A stretch of DNA of 64,000 nt from Streptomyces sp. Ru73 (lineage in GTDB: Bacteria; Actinomycetota; Actinomycetes; Streptomycetales; Streptomycetaceae), in NCBI RefSeq assembly GCF_002920575.1, contig NZ_PQSQ01000001.1, positions 124,001 to 188,000 of the forward strand. The letters run 5' to 3'. The notes under the pieces were generated by a model that was not told the origin of the DNA, did no database searches, and was given only the letters and a program-made list of their open reading frames with translations. Made by a program: the position numbers and the translations under genes. Each line of letters begins with the position of its first letter. Position 1 is the stretch's first letter. Shown here one piece after another: positions 28,287 to 35,676 of the stretch.

Positions 28287-28780
28287 GGGCGTGCCGGCCT
28301 GCGGGCGAAGAAGTTCAGGGCCGTCACCGTCAGCACCGGCTCGTCCCGCTGGTTGAGCACCTCGATCGCGGTGCGCACGATGCCCCGGTCCGGCTTGGAC
28401 CGGGAGACCCGTGCGTCCAGGACCGTGGTGCGGATCGACAGGGCGTCGCCCGGCCGGACCGGCTGCACCCAGCGCAGCTCGTCGACGCCGGGTGACGCCA
28501 GGCTCGCCACCTTGCTGACGTAGTGGTCGGCGTAGAGCCGCATCATCACCGCGCTGGTGTGCCAGCCGCTCGCGATCAGCCCCTTGAACGGTCCGTTCTC
28601 CGCCGCAGCCGGGTCCGTGTGGAAGCTCTGCGGGTCGAAGCGGCGCGCGAAGTCGAGGATCTCCTCCTCGGTGAGCGTGATGCTGCCGTAGGTGTAGACC
28701 GAACCCGGGACGTAGTCCTCGAAGTACCGCTCGGTGATGGGCGCCGCGAAGTCGCCGGAGCCCGCTGCCGTCGTCGTCAT
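28283..28780 (-). CDS. MaoC-like (R)-specific enoyl-CoA hydratase
   Basis: The 165-residue hot-dog-fold protein has the hydratase 2 signature with catalytic Asp and His in FDPQSFHTDPAAAENGPFKGLIASGWHT, preceded by RYFEDYVPGSVYTYGSITLTEEEILDFARR. It probably hydrates enoyl-CoA esters, though single-domain MaoC proteins of this type also occur as accessory dehydratases in lipid or polyketide metabolism. It ends tail-to-tail with the small CxxC gene and is divergent from a cytochrome P450 across a 213-bp repeat-rich region, which suggests co-regulation. Confidence 0.88.
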   Translation of the reverse strand: MTTTAAGSGDFAAPITERYFEDYVPGSVYTYGSITLTEEEILDFARRFDPQSFHTDPAAAENGPFKGLIASGWHTSAVMMRLYADHYVSKVASLASPGVDELRWVQPVRPGDALSIRTTVLDARVSRSKPDRGIVRTAIEVLNQRDEPVLTVTALNFFARRPARP

Positions 28781-28795
28781 GCGGGCACGGTATTA

Positions 28796-28993
28796 CGGTA
28801 CTGACACTGGAGAGGCGCTGCGGTACTGAAGTCGACAGCACCACAGCGCTGCGGAAGCGCATGACAGCGGCTCTGACACCAACAGCGCCACAGTGCTGCC
28901 AGTGCTGTGCGAGAGCGCATCATTGTCCTGCACCAACAACGTCACAGCGCTACTCCGCCACACCGCTCCGGAGCGCACTACGGTACAGACACC
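28796..28993. repeat. Interleaved short repeats in the MaoC/P450 divergent promoter
   Basis: Two repeat families alternate. CGGTACTGACAC-like copies start at 28796, 28821 (diverged), 28869 (GGCTCTGACACC) and 28981 (CGGTACAGACACC, ending at the P450 ATG). CACAGCGCTG-like palindromic copies lie at 28842, 28889 and 28943, each followed some 10-25 bases later by GAGCGCA or AAGCGCA. The spacing of the second set is 47 and 54 bp. This looks like a multi-site operator array for one or two regulators. Confidence 0.6.
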
Positions 28994-30175
28994 ATGAGCG
29001 CGCCCCTGTACGGTCCGGTCTTCTTCCAGGACCCCTACGCCACCTACGCCCGGCTGCGGTCCGCCGCCCCCGTCCATGCCCTGCCGCCACCGCGCGCCGG
29101 TGGCCCGGTGAGTTACCTCGTCACCGGCCACGCCGCCGCCCGCGCGGCGCTCGCCGACCCCCGGCTGTCCAAGGACACCGCGCGCTACTTCGCCGACCGG
29201 CCCACCGGCCGCCGGCTGCATCCCGCGCTCGCGCACACCATGCTCGCCACCGACCCGCCGGACCACACCCGGCTGCGCCGCCTGGTGGCCCCCGCCTTCA
29301 CCGCGGGCGCCGTCGCCCGACTGCGCCCGTACCTCGACGAGCTGACCGCCGGCCTGACGCGTGACTGGCGGCCGGGGGACACCGTCGACCTCGTCGCCGG
29401 GCTCGCCGTGCCGCTGCCGGTCACCGTCATCTGCCACCTCCTCGGCGTGCCCGAGGCGGACCGCGCGCAGCTGCGGGCCTGGTCGGACCAGCTGTTCGAG
29501 GCGGGCGCCCCGGACCGTATCGATGCCGCGTCGCACGAGGTGGCGGCGTACTTCGGCCGGCTCGTCGCCGCGAAGCGCGCGGCGCCGGACGACGGCCTGC
29601 TGTCCGCGCTGATCGCCGCGCGGGACGGCACCGACCGGCTCGGCGAGGACGAACTGGTCTCGCTGGCCGTCCTGATCCTGGTCGCCGGGCACGAGACCAC
29701 CACAAACCTCATCGGCAACGCGACGCTCGCGCTGCTCGCCCACCCGGACGCCGCCGCCCGGCTGCGCGCCCGCCCCGAGCTGATCCCCGGCGCGCTGGAC
29801 GAACTGCTGCGGTACGACTCGCCGGTGGGCATCGCCACGTTCCGGTACGCCACCGAGCCGCTGACGCTCGCGGGTACGGACGTACCGGCCGGATCACCGG
29901 TGCTCGTCGCGCCAGGCGCCGCCAACCGCGACCCGGTGCGGTTCGCCGACCCCGACACGCTCGACCTGGACCGGGACGCGGCCGGACATCTCGCCTTCGG
30001 CCACGGCATCCACCGCTGCCTGGGCGCCCCGCTCGCCCGCGCCGAGGCGGCCACCGCGCTGACCGCCCTCCTCACCCGCTTCCCCGCCCTCCGCCTCGCC
30101 GCCCCCACCACGCAGCTCCGCTACCGCCACACCCGCCTGATGCGCGGCCTGGAGGCGCTACCGGTGGTGCTGTGA
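28994..30175 (+). CDS. Cytochrome P450
   Basis: The 393-residue bacterial class I P450 has the oxygen-binding I-helix AGHETT (residues 231-236), the K-helix ELLR (270-273) and the haem loop FGHGIHRCLGAPLARAE with proximal Cys342. No membrane anchor is present, so it is cytosolic and needs a ferredoxin from elsewhere. The sequence resembles CYP107/CYP105-type tailoring or xenobiotic oxidases. No ferredoxin gene lies beside it. The ATG at 28994 has no ribosome-binding site and TACGGT lies 9 bases upstream, so a leaderless mRNA is likely. Confidence 0.92.
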   Translation: MSAPLYGPVFFQDPYATYARLRSAAPVHALPPPRAGGPVSYLVTGHAAARAALADPRLSKDTARYFADRPTGRRLHPALAHTMLATDPPDHTRLRRLVAPAFTAGAVARLRPYLDELTAGLTRDWRPGDTVDLVAGLAVPLPVTVICHLLGVPEADRAQLRAWSDQLFEAGAPDRIDAASHEVAAYFGRLVAAKRAAPDDGLLSALIAARDGTDRLGEDELVSLAVLILVAGHETTTNLIGNATLALLAHPDAAARLRARPELIPGALDELLRYDSPVGIATFRYATEPLTLAGTDVPAGSPVLVAPGAANRDPVRFADPDTLDLDRDAAGHLAFGHGIHRCLGAPLARAEAATALTALLTRFPALRLAAPTTQLRYRHTRLMRGLEALPVVL

Positions 30176-30378
30176 GGCGCGCTCAGGGCCCGGCCGGGGC
30201 GGCGGGACACCCGGGCAGGCACCGGACCGACGGCCGACCGCACCCGGAGCCCCCGGACACCGCCCGGTCGGCGGGCCGGTGGGCCGCCGGGTCGGCGCCG
30301 CGCCCCGGCACCGACCCGACCGCCCCCTGCCCTCCATCCCCCGGCTTCCCGTCCCCGTCCTCCCGTTCCCCGTCTCCC

Positions 30379-30810
30379 TCATTCCTTCCGGTACGAGTAC
30401 GCCTCTCCGGCCGCCGTGGCGACCGCGTCGAGGTCGGCGCCGGTGGAGGCGGTGACCACGGCGGCCACCGCGCCCTCCAGGAACGGGGCGTCCACCAGGC
30501 GTGTCCCGTCCGGGAGTTCGTCGCCCTCGGCGAGCAGGGCCTTCACCGTGAGGACGGCGCTGCCCAGGTCCACCAGTACGGCGACGCCCGCGCCGCGGTC
30601 GACCGTGCGGGCCGCCTCGGTGATCAGCTCGGCGCTGGTCCCGAGCCCGCCGTCGGGCGTACCGCCCGCCGCCGCGACCGGTGCCTTCGCGCTGCCGCCC
30701 GCGAGTCCCACGGCCAGCTCCGCGACCGAGTCGGCCACCGCGCCGCTGTGCGACACCAGCACGATGCCGACCAGCGCGTCGCCGCCGTCGGCCGTTGTCT
30801 CCGTGCTCAT
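30379..30810 (-). CDS. dhaM: PTS-dependent dihydroxyacetone kinase, phosphotransferase subunit DhaM
   Basis: The 143-residue protein is an EIIA-Man-like domain with the phosphorylatable His21 in GIVLVSHSGAVADSVAEL and a second motif VAVLVDLGSAVLTVKALL. It passes phosphate from HPr to the ADP bound on DhaL. Only the EIIA domain is present, without the HPr and EI-like parts of the enterobacterial protein, which is normal for actinobacteria. It overlaps dhaL by 4 bases (ATGA). Confidence 0.93.
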   Translation of the reverse strand: MSTETTADGGDALVGIVLVSHSGAVADSVAELAVGLAGGSAKAPVAAAGGTPDGGLGTSAELITEAARTVDRGAGVAVLVDLGSAVLTVKALLAEGDELPDGTRLVDAPFLEGAVAAVVTASTGADLDAVATAAGEAYSYRKE

Positions 30811-31415
30811 GCGGTCACCTCCGCGAGGGCGGCGAACAACAACGCCGCCGAGGTCGCCCCCGGGTCCTGGTGCCCCTTGCTGCGCTCGCCCAGGTAGCTG
30901 GCCCGGCCCTTGCGGGCCTGCAGCGGCGTGGTGTCCACGGCGCCCTTCTCCGCGGCCTCGGCGGCGGCGGCGAAGGACGTACCCAGCGCCTCGACCGCCG
31001 GGCCCAGCGCGTCCAGCATCGTCTTGTCGCCCACCGCAGAGCCGCCCAGTTGGGCCACCGCGTCGACCCCGCCGCGCAGCGCGGCCCGCAGTTCCTCGGC
31101 GGTGACGCCCGGCGCGTCTCCCAGTGCCTTGCCCGCGCGGCGCAGCAGCGTCCCGTACAGCGGCCCCGAGGCGCCGCCCACGGTCGAGATCAACTGCCGT
31201 CCCGCCGTGGTGAGTACGGCACCGGGGGTCACCGGCGGGTCCGACTCCAGGGCCTTGGCGACGGACGCGAAGCCGCGCTGCAGGTTGCCGCCGTGGTCGG
31301 CGTCGCCGATGGGGGAGTCCAGCTCGGTGAGGCGGTCGGCCTCCCGGTCCACCAGGGCGGCGGCAGCCTGCATCCAGCGGACGAAGAGCGCGGCGTCAAG
31401 GGCCGTTTCGGTCAC
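30807..31415 (-). CDS. dhaL: Dihydroxyacetone kinase subunit DhaL
   Basis: The 202-residue all-helical subunit starts at GTG 31415 behind AGGAGC. Its nucleotide site is the acidic loop ELDSPIGDADHGGNLQRGF, where aspartates hold Mg-ADP, with GGASGPLYGTLL and GDKTMLDAL completing the family. It transfers phosphate from DhaM to dihydroxyacetone covalently bound on DhaK. A 187-bp gap separates it from dhaK upstream and is filled with GTACGG-like short repeats (about 31479-31545). Confidence 0.93.
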   Translation of the reverse strand: MTETALDAALFVRWMQAAAALVDREADRLTELDSPIGDADHGGNLQRGFASVAKALESDPPVTPGAVLTTAGRQLISTVGGASGPLYGTLLRRAGKALGDAPGVTAEELRAALRGGVDAVAQLGGSAVGDKTMLDALGPAVEALGTSFAAAAEAAEKGAVDTTPLQARKGRASYLGERSKGHQDPGATSAALLFAALAEVTA

Positions 31416-31602
31416 GTGCTGCTCCTGAGATCTGCGGTACGCGCAACGACGGCGCGTACGGAACGGACGAGGGGGACAGGTACGGGTACGGATACGAGTA
31501 CGGGAACGGCTGGGAAGTCGGTACGGACAAACGGATCGGTGCTTTCGCGGCCGGTCCGGCAGGGAGCACGGCAACGGCGCTGTCGCGGACGATCCTGGCA
31601 GG

Positions 31603-32595
31603 TCAGCGCCCCCACCGCAGCCCGGCGGTCTGCACCGGCGCGTCCCACAGCCGCAGCAGCTCCTCGTCCGCCTGGCACAGCGTCACCGAGCAGCCCGCCA
31701 TGTCCAGCGAGGTGACGTAGTTGCCGACGAGCGTACGGGCCACCGCCACGCCGCGCTCGGCGAGCACCCGTTGCACCTCAGCGTTGAAGCCGTACAGCTC
31801 CAGCAGCGGCGTCGCGCCCATCCCGTTGACCAGTACCAGCACCGGGCCCCTGGGCTGCCAGTCGTCCAGGATCGCGCCCACCGACGCGTCGGCGATCTCG
31901 TGGGAGGTCATCATCGGCCGCCGTTCGCGCCCCGGCTCGCCGTGGATCCCGACGCCGAACTCCAGCTCCCCGGCGGGCAGATCGAACGTCGGGGTGCCCT
32001 TCGACGGCGTCGTGCAGGCGCTCAGCGCCACCCCGAGGCTCCGCGAGGACGCGACGACCCGGCGGGCGAGCGCCTCGACCCGCTCCAGGGGCTGCCCCTC
32101 CTCGGCCGCGGCGCCGGCCAGCTTCTCCACGAACAGCGTCGCCCCGGTCCCGCGCCGCCCCGCCGTGAACGTCGAGTCCGTCACCGCCACGTCGTCGTCG
32201 ACCAGCACGCTGGCGACCTGCACGCCCTCGTCCTCGGCCAGCTCCGCCGCCATCTGGAAGTTCAGTACGTCACCGGTGTAGTTCTTCACGACGAACAGCA
32301 CGCCCTTGCCGCTGTCCACGGCGGCCGCGGCCCGCACCATCTGATCCGGCACCGGCGAGGTGAACACCTCGCCAGGACACGCCGCGTCCAGCATCCCGGG
32401 CCCGACGAACCCGCCGTGCAGCGGCTCGTGCCCACTGCCACCGCCCGACACCAGCGCGACCTTCCCGGACACCGGCGCGTCCCGCCGCACTACGACGCGC
32501 CCCTCGACATCCACCACCAACTCCGGATGCGCCGCCGCCATCCCCCGCAAAGCGTCCGCGACCACACTCTCCGGCACATTCATCAGCATCTTCAC
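31603..32595 (-). CDS. dhaK: Dihydroxyacetone kinase subunit DhaK
   Basis: The 330-residue subunit binds dihydroxyacetone as a hemiaminal to His218 (GVGIHGEPG), helped by His56 (GGGSGHEPLHGGF) and Asp109 (KNYTGDVLNF), all at the same numbers as in E. coli DhaK. The start is GTG 32595 with GGAGGT upstream. dhaK-dhaL-dhaM make a PTS-coupled kinase converting dihydroxyacetone to its phosphate. No DhaR regulator or glycerol dehydrogenase lies beside it. Confidence 0.94.
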   Translation of the reverse strand: MKMLMNVPESVVADALRGMAAAHPELVVDVEGRVVVRRDAPVSGKVALVSGGGSGHEPLHGGFVGPGMLDAACPGEVFTSPVPDQMVRAAAAVDSGKGVLFVVKNYTGDVLNFQMAAELAEDEGVQVASVLVDDDVAVTDSTFTAGRRGTGATLFVEKLAGAAAEEGQPLERVEALARRVVASSRSLGVALSACTTPSKGTPTFDLPAGELEFGVGIHGEPGRERRPMMTSHEIADASVGAILDDWQPRGPVLVLVNGMGATPLLELYGFNAEVQRVLAERGVAVARTLVGNYVTSLDMAGCSVTLCQADEELLRLWDAPVQTAGLRWGR

Positions 32596-33180
32596 GGGGT
32601 ACCTCCAGGTGAGTCCGGCAGTAGGGCCACTGAGCAGTGTTGCCGCAGGTCATGCGGGTCATGCCCGGCTCCGTCAGCGCCTTTGCCCGGAGCCGCTCGG
32701 TCCCCAGTATCGACCCCGTGGCGATCGAGGTCACGGATCAGGCGGGAGGCTCTGCGCGGGACGCCGCCGCCACCGTCGAGCACGGCCTCCGCAGTGCTGC
32801 CGTGGGCGTGCGGGAATCTCCGCTGGGGACCGTGCCGCGCCACGAGACAGCGGGGAACGTAGCGGTGACTCCACCTGTCCTCACCAGCCCGAACGACCAG
32901 TCCGAACGGCTCGGGCGGTCCGGACCCGCAGTGGTTGATCAGTCGAGGCTTCTCCCCAGAAGGCGCATTGCCATGACGGGGGCGCTGACGGCCACGTCCA
33001 GGGCGTCGGGTCCGGCGGTGACCTTCGTGCTCGGCATCTGCGTCAACACCCCACCCGGATCGGTTGCACGGCTTCGCAGGGCCCGTCCGTCCCGCTCCAC
33101 CCGGGTCCGGGCACCCGTGCGCTGCTGGTACAGATTTCCGGCACTGTTCGCCGACAGGAAGGCGAGTCACCCCAATGCAG
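32596..33180. other. Gene-poor stretch of about 585 bp upstream of dhaK
   Basis: No convincing gene is visible. Open frames on both strands (for example 32637-33203 forward and 32592-33170 reverse) have arginine- and proline-rich wording without domains or good starts. A short reverse frame at 32939-33037 (MPSTKVTAGPDALDVAVSAP...) is more protein-like and may be a relic of a lost gene. The right end merges into the hairpin-rich segment described next. Confidence 0.4.
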
Positions 33181-33220
33181 GAAATCTATCGAGACGGCTG
33201 TAGACATGCGCGGGTCACAG

Positions 33221-33652
33221 GGTTACTGTTTTGCCTGTAACCGAGAGATCGAGTGAAGCGCGGCAGAGGACGAACTGCCGTGGAGCAGAACGCAAGTAGC
33301 AACGGCACGGCAGCGGAGCGAGGGAGCCGGAAGGTGTAAGGGTTCCGTCGCTGGCTGCCGGGCCGGGCGGCCCACTGAGGGGCCGCGCGCAGTTCCGCAT
33401 GTTCAGCAGTACGAACCAGCAGTCCGGAGAGAAGGAGGAAGACGCCATCAGGATCGCCCGGGCGAGGAAACGTCACCGCCCGGGTACCGCAAGACCCCGG
33501 ATTGGAAGGTGGTCCCCGGTCACGCAACCGCGATCCCCGCGCCTCCGGCCTCCCAGGCGGAGAGACGCGGAATGAGAAGGCCGGCGCAACCAACCGCCGG
33601 CAGATGGTGTTGAAATCCTCGGGGCCCTGGTGCTGTACGGCACCAGGGCCCC
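33221..33652 (+). ncRNA. Candidate structured RNA or attenuated leader upstream of a MerR-like gene
   Basis: About 430 bases form a chain of hairpins: 33261-33266/33275-33280; a nested three-part stem 33308-33314/33354-33360, 33317-33321/33348-33352 and 33328-33332/33343-33347; 33367-33373/33380-33386; 33457-33464/33477-33484; nested 33528-33532/33566-33570 and 33543-33547/33558-33562; 33580-33586/33595-33601; and a perfect 13-bp stem 33621-33633/33640-33652. Loops and linkers are A-rich, unlike the coding DNA around. It does not match RNase P RNA, tmRNA or a cobalamin riboswitch as I know them. It is either an independent RNA ending at the last stem or a cis-acting leader of the downstream gene. 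Strand is inferred from the terminal stem and gene direction. Confidence 0.55.
33621..33652 (+). terminator. 13-bp perfect terminator-like stem just before the MerR-like gene
   Basis: GGGGCCCTGGTGC pairs without mismatch to GCACCAGGGCCCC around a 6-base loop TGTACG. It lies 20 bases before the GAGGTG ribosome-binding site of the next gene. There is no T-run, as is common in streptomycete terminators. It could end an upstream RNA or act as an attenuator. Confidence 0.6.
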
Positions 33653-33680
33653 TCGACGCATGACCGTGAACGAGGTGCAG

Positions 33681-34019
33681 ATGACGGCAGACACCCCGCT
33701 CGACCGTCTCGATGACGACGACTACCCCGCCTACACCATGGGCCGCGCCGCCGAGATGCTCGGCACCACCCCGGCCTTCCTGCGCGCCATAGGCGAAGCC
33801 CGTCTGATCACCCCGCTGCGCTCCGAGGGCGGCCACCGCCGCTACTCCCGCTACCAGCTGCGCATCGCGGCCCGTGCCCGCGAACTGGTCGACCAGGGCA
33901 CCCCCATCGAGGCGGCCTGCCGCATCGTCATCCTCGAAGACCAGCTCGAAGAGGCCAAGCGCATCAACGAGGAACTGCGCCACTCCGCCGCACAGCGCCG
34001 GCGCACGAGCGACGCCTGA
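33681..34019 (+). CDS. MerR-like helix-turn-helix regulator (short form)
   Basis: The 112-residue protein has a MerR-type DNA-binding head (YTMGRAAEMLGTTPAFLRAIGEARLITPLRSEGGHRRYSRYQLRIAARARELVDQGTPIEAACRIVILEDQLEEAKRINEEL) followed by a coiled coil and a basic tail. It has no effector domain, so it either dimerises through the coil or works with a partner. ATG 33681 has GAGGTG upstream; ATG 33660 is in frame but lies 8 bases after the stem-loop with no ribosome-binding site. It is next to cspA and a DEAD-box helicase, hinting at a cold-shock or RNA-metabolism locus. Confidence 0.85.
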   Translation: MTADTPLDRLDDDDYPAYTMGRAAEMLGTTPAFLRAIGEARLITPLRSEGGHRRYSRYQLRIAARARELVDQGTPIEAACRIVILEDQLEEAKRINEELRHSAAQRRRTSDA

Positions 34020-34193
34020 CACCGGCGGCCTGCCCCGCACCACCCGGATCTGCGACCGAGTACCTCTGCTCGGACGCTGAGCCCGATGCGGGGTTCCTGT
34101 GCAGGCTCATATGCAGGGCGAGAGCGGCACGGCCTGAGTGGTGCGGCGCCCGCCCTCCTGCGGCGAAGCTCTCCGAGGCGTCGGCCGACCCGG

Positions 34194-34634
34194 TCAGTCC
34201 CCCTTGTACGGAGGCACGGCCACCTGCGGCAGGGCCATGGTCGGCGCGTCCTTGTGCGTCGGCGGGTGGCAGGGGACCAGACGGCTGCGCACCCGGTAGC
34301 GGGCGCGCCCGCCGTCCGGATGCGCCACGACGCCCACCGTCACCGGGCCGGCGAAGCTGTAGGACCGCTCGGCCGCGTACCGCCGGATCTCAGCGGCCAG
34401 TTCCGGCCCGAGCCGCTCCCGGTGGCCGGCCAGCCGCCGGTGGCTGGCCGCGGGCAGCTCGATCGAGAAGCAGTTGGGTACCACGGTGCGGCCACGGCCC
34501 ATGATCAGGGCGTTGTCGTCGCACTCCCGGCGCAGCCTGGCCACCACGTCCATCGGCTTCTTCCCGGGCTTGCGCACCGAGGCCCATGCGGCACTCGTCC
34601 AGCGTTCCATGGCCCGTTCGAATCGTCCGATCAT
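34194..34634 (-). CDS. Stand-alone DUF3662 (FhaA N-terminal-like) protein
   Basis: The 146-residue protein matches the N-terminal domain of FhaA: MIGRFERAMERWTSAAWASVRKPGKKPMDVVARLRRECDDNALIMGRGRTVVPNCFSIELPAASHRRL and VGVVAHPDGGRARYRVRSRLVP. FhaA joins this domain to a C-terminal FHA phosphothreonine-binding module in the cell-wall regulation locus. Here the FHA module is absent and the protein ends in a short proline-rich tail. ATG 34634 was chosen because GGGG lies at a proper distance; ATG 34640 is too close to it. Its role is unknown. Confidence 0.75.
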   Translation of the reverse strand: MIGRFERAMERWTSAAWASVRKPGKKPMDVVARLRRECDDNALIMGRGRTVVPNCFSIELPAASHRRLAGHRERLGPELAAEIRRYAAERSYSFAGPVTVGVVAHPDGGRARYRVRSRLVPCHPPTHKDAPTMALPQVAVPPYKGD

Positions 34635-34937
34635 GTTCATCCCCGGCGCCTGTCCGCCCTCGCTCCGCCCAAGCGCACCCATCCGGGTGAGTGGCCGCAG
34701 CGCACTGGTTCGACGGCCGTCCATCGATTCCTCGAGGCGCTGCTGCTGCGAATGACTCGGAGAGGCCCAGCCGGGCAACGAACGGACTGGGCAATCCGGC
34801 CGTGCCCTCGGGCCTGCCGGCGGCGCAGCCGGAAATTTCGACAGCCCCCCGGAGGCAAATATCTGGTCTCGCCGTTGCAGAAATGCGGGTATGCGTGGCG
34901 AGAATTCGTGGTTCGGCGGATCCGGGGCGAGAAAGTG

Positions 34938-35127
34938 TTGCCTTCTCCCGGAGTGACCGTGCTACGGTTACGTCAGTTGCAGTTGTGGTTCCCCGAAACT
35001 TCGAGTGCTCCTCCCGGATTTCTGGGGGAGTCCTTGTGTGTTCCGGTCTCCCGGAAGGGCGATCATTGCGGCAGCTCCGGTTCCTGCGCAGTGCGGGCTC
35101 CGGGTATCGCCCAGAAGGAGAAGTATT
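34938..35127 (+). promoter_or_regulatory. cspA promoter and long 5' leader
   Basis: Within the 493-bp gap before cspA, TTGCCT at 34938-34943 and TACGGT at 34963-34968 (19-base spacer) form a plausible promoter. That gives a leader of about 150 bases before the TTG start, typical of cold-shock mRNAs, whose leaders fold differently in the cold. A Shine-Dalgarno GGAG lies at 35117-35120. The first 300 bp of the gap shows nothing recognisable. Confidence 0.45.
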
Positions 35128-35331
35128 TTGGCTACTGGCACCGTGAAGTGGTTCAACGCGGAAAAGGGTTTCGGCTTCATCGAGCAGGACGGTGGCGGCG
35201 CTGACGTGTTCGCCCACTACTCGAACATCAACGCCACCGGCTTCCGTGAGCTGCTCGAAGGCCAGAAGGTAAGCTTCGACGTCACGCAGGGCCAGAAGGG
35301 CCCGCAGGCGGAGAACATCGTTCCCGCCTGA
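35128..35331 (+). CDS. Cold-shock protein, CspA family
   Basis: The 67-residue OB-fold protein has RNP1 (KGFGFIEQ) and RNP2 (DVFAHYS) and the usual opening [17 protein letters not shown]. It starts at TTG 35128, 7 bases after GGAG. It binds single-stranded RNA and DNA and keeps mRNA unfolded in the cold. A strong hairpin follows, and a DEAD-box helicase gene comes next, a common functional partner. Confidence 0.95.
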   Translation: MATGTVKWFNAEKGFGFIEQDGGGADVFAHYSNINATGFRELLEGQKVSFDVTQGQKGPQAENIVPA

Positions 35332-35343
35332 CGCTGACGCGCA

Positions 35344-35386
35344 CAACGAGCTGGGGCACGCACCTGCGTGCGGCCCCGGCTCGTTG
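35344..35386 (+). terminator. Terminator hairpin after cspA
   Basis: CAACGAGCTGGGG pairs with CCCCGGCTCGTTG (one T-G pair, 13 bp), with a smaller inner stem CACGC/GCGTG. It begins 13 bases after the cspA stop and separates it from the helicase gene. The remaining 290 bp to the helicase contains an AT-rich patch near 35565-35605 that may hold its promoter. Confidence 0.75.
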
Positions 35387-35676
35387 CGTTATTCGCGCTC
35401 GCCCGCGGGGACGGACTTCCGCCCGCGGCGGCGAGCGAGCGGCGGCACGGTCCGCCGCATCCCCGAGTCGGGGCCGGAAGCCCGCGGCTCCCTCGCACCC
35501 GTATACCGGTCACGTTCGTCACGGGCCGGGTCCCGGTGCCTCTTCACGACGATTCGACGGCCATTTAAGGCCGCGTTTATTTCGTCTTTTCTTCGGCTCG
35601 ATCTTGCGAATCCGTACGTGGTTCAACAGCGCTGCGGCGAATTCCTCGATACGTGCCGCATCGAGGAAGGTTCTGC

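Noticed and set aside
30335..30380. Polypyrimidine tract (CCCGTCCTCC-like) after dhaM
   Set aside because: Simple composition bias in a 203-bp gap, with no palindrome or coding sign; nothing to call.
31479..31545. GTACGG-like short repeats between dhaK and dhaL
   Set aside because: Units are irregular and few. They could be a small hairpin or neutral slippage; not enough to propose a function.
32637..33203. Open frame of 188 codons in the gap upstream of dhaK
   Set aside because: No ribosome-binding site, no domain, erratic composition and overlap with the hairpin-rich segment. A reverse 32-codon frame at 32939-33037 is more protein-like but too short to support.
33221..33652. RNase P RNA, tmRNA, cobalamin riboswitch or chromosome telomere as explanation of the hairpin cluster
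   Set aside because: GAGGAAA occurs but the other RNase P core elements do not; no tag-peptide frame or tRNA-like ends for tmRNA; the GGTG/CCACTG-like pieces are in the wrong order for a B12 box; telomere palindromes have short fixed loops and lie at chromosome ends.
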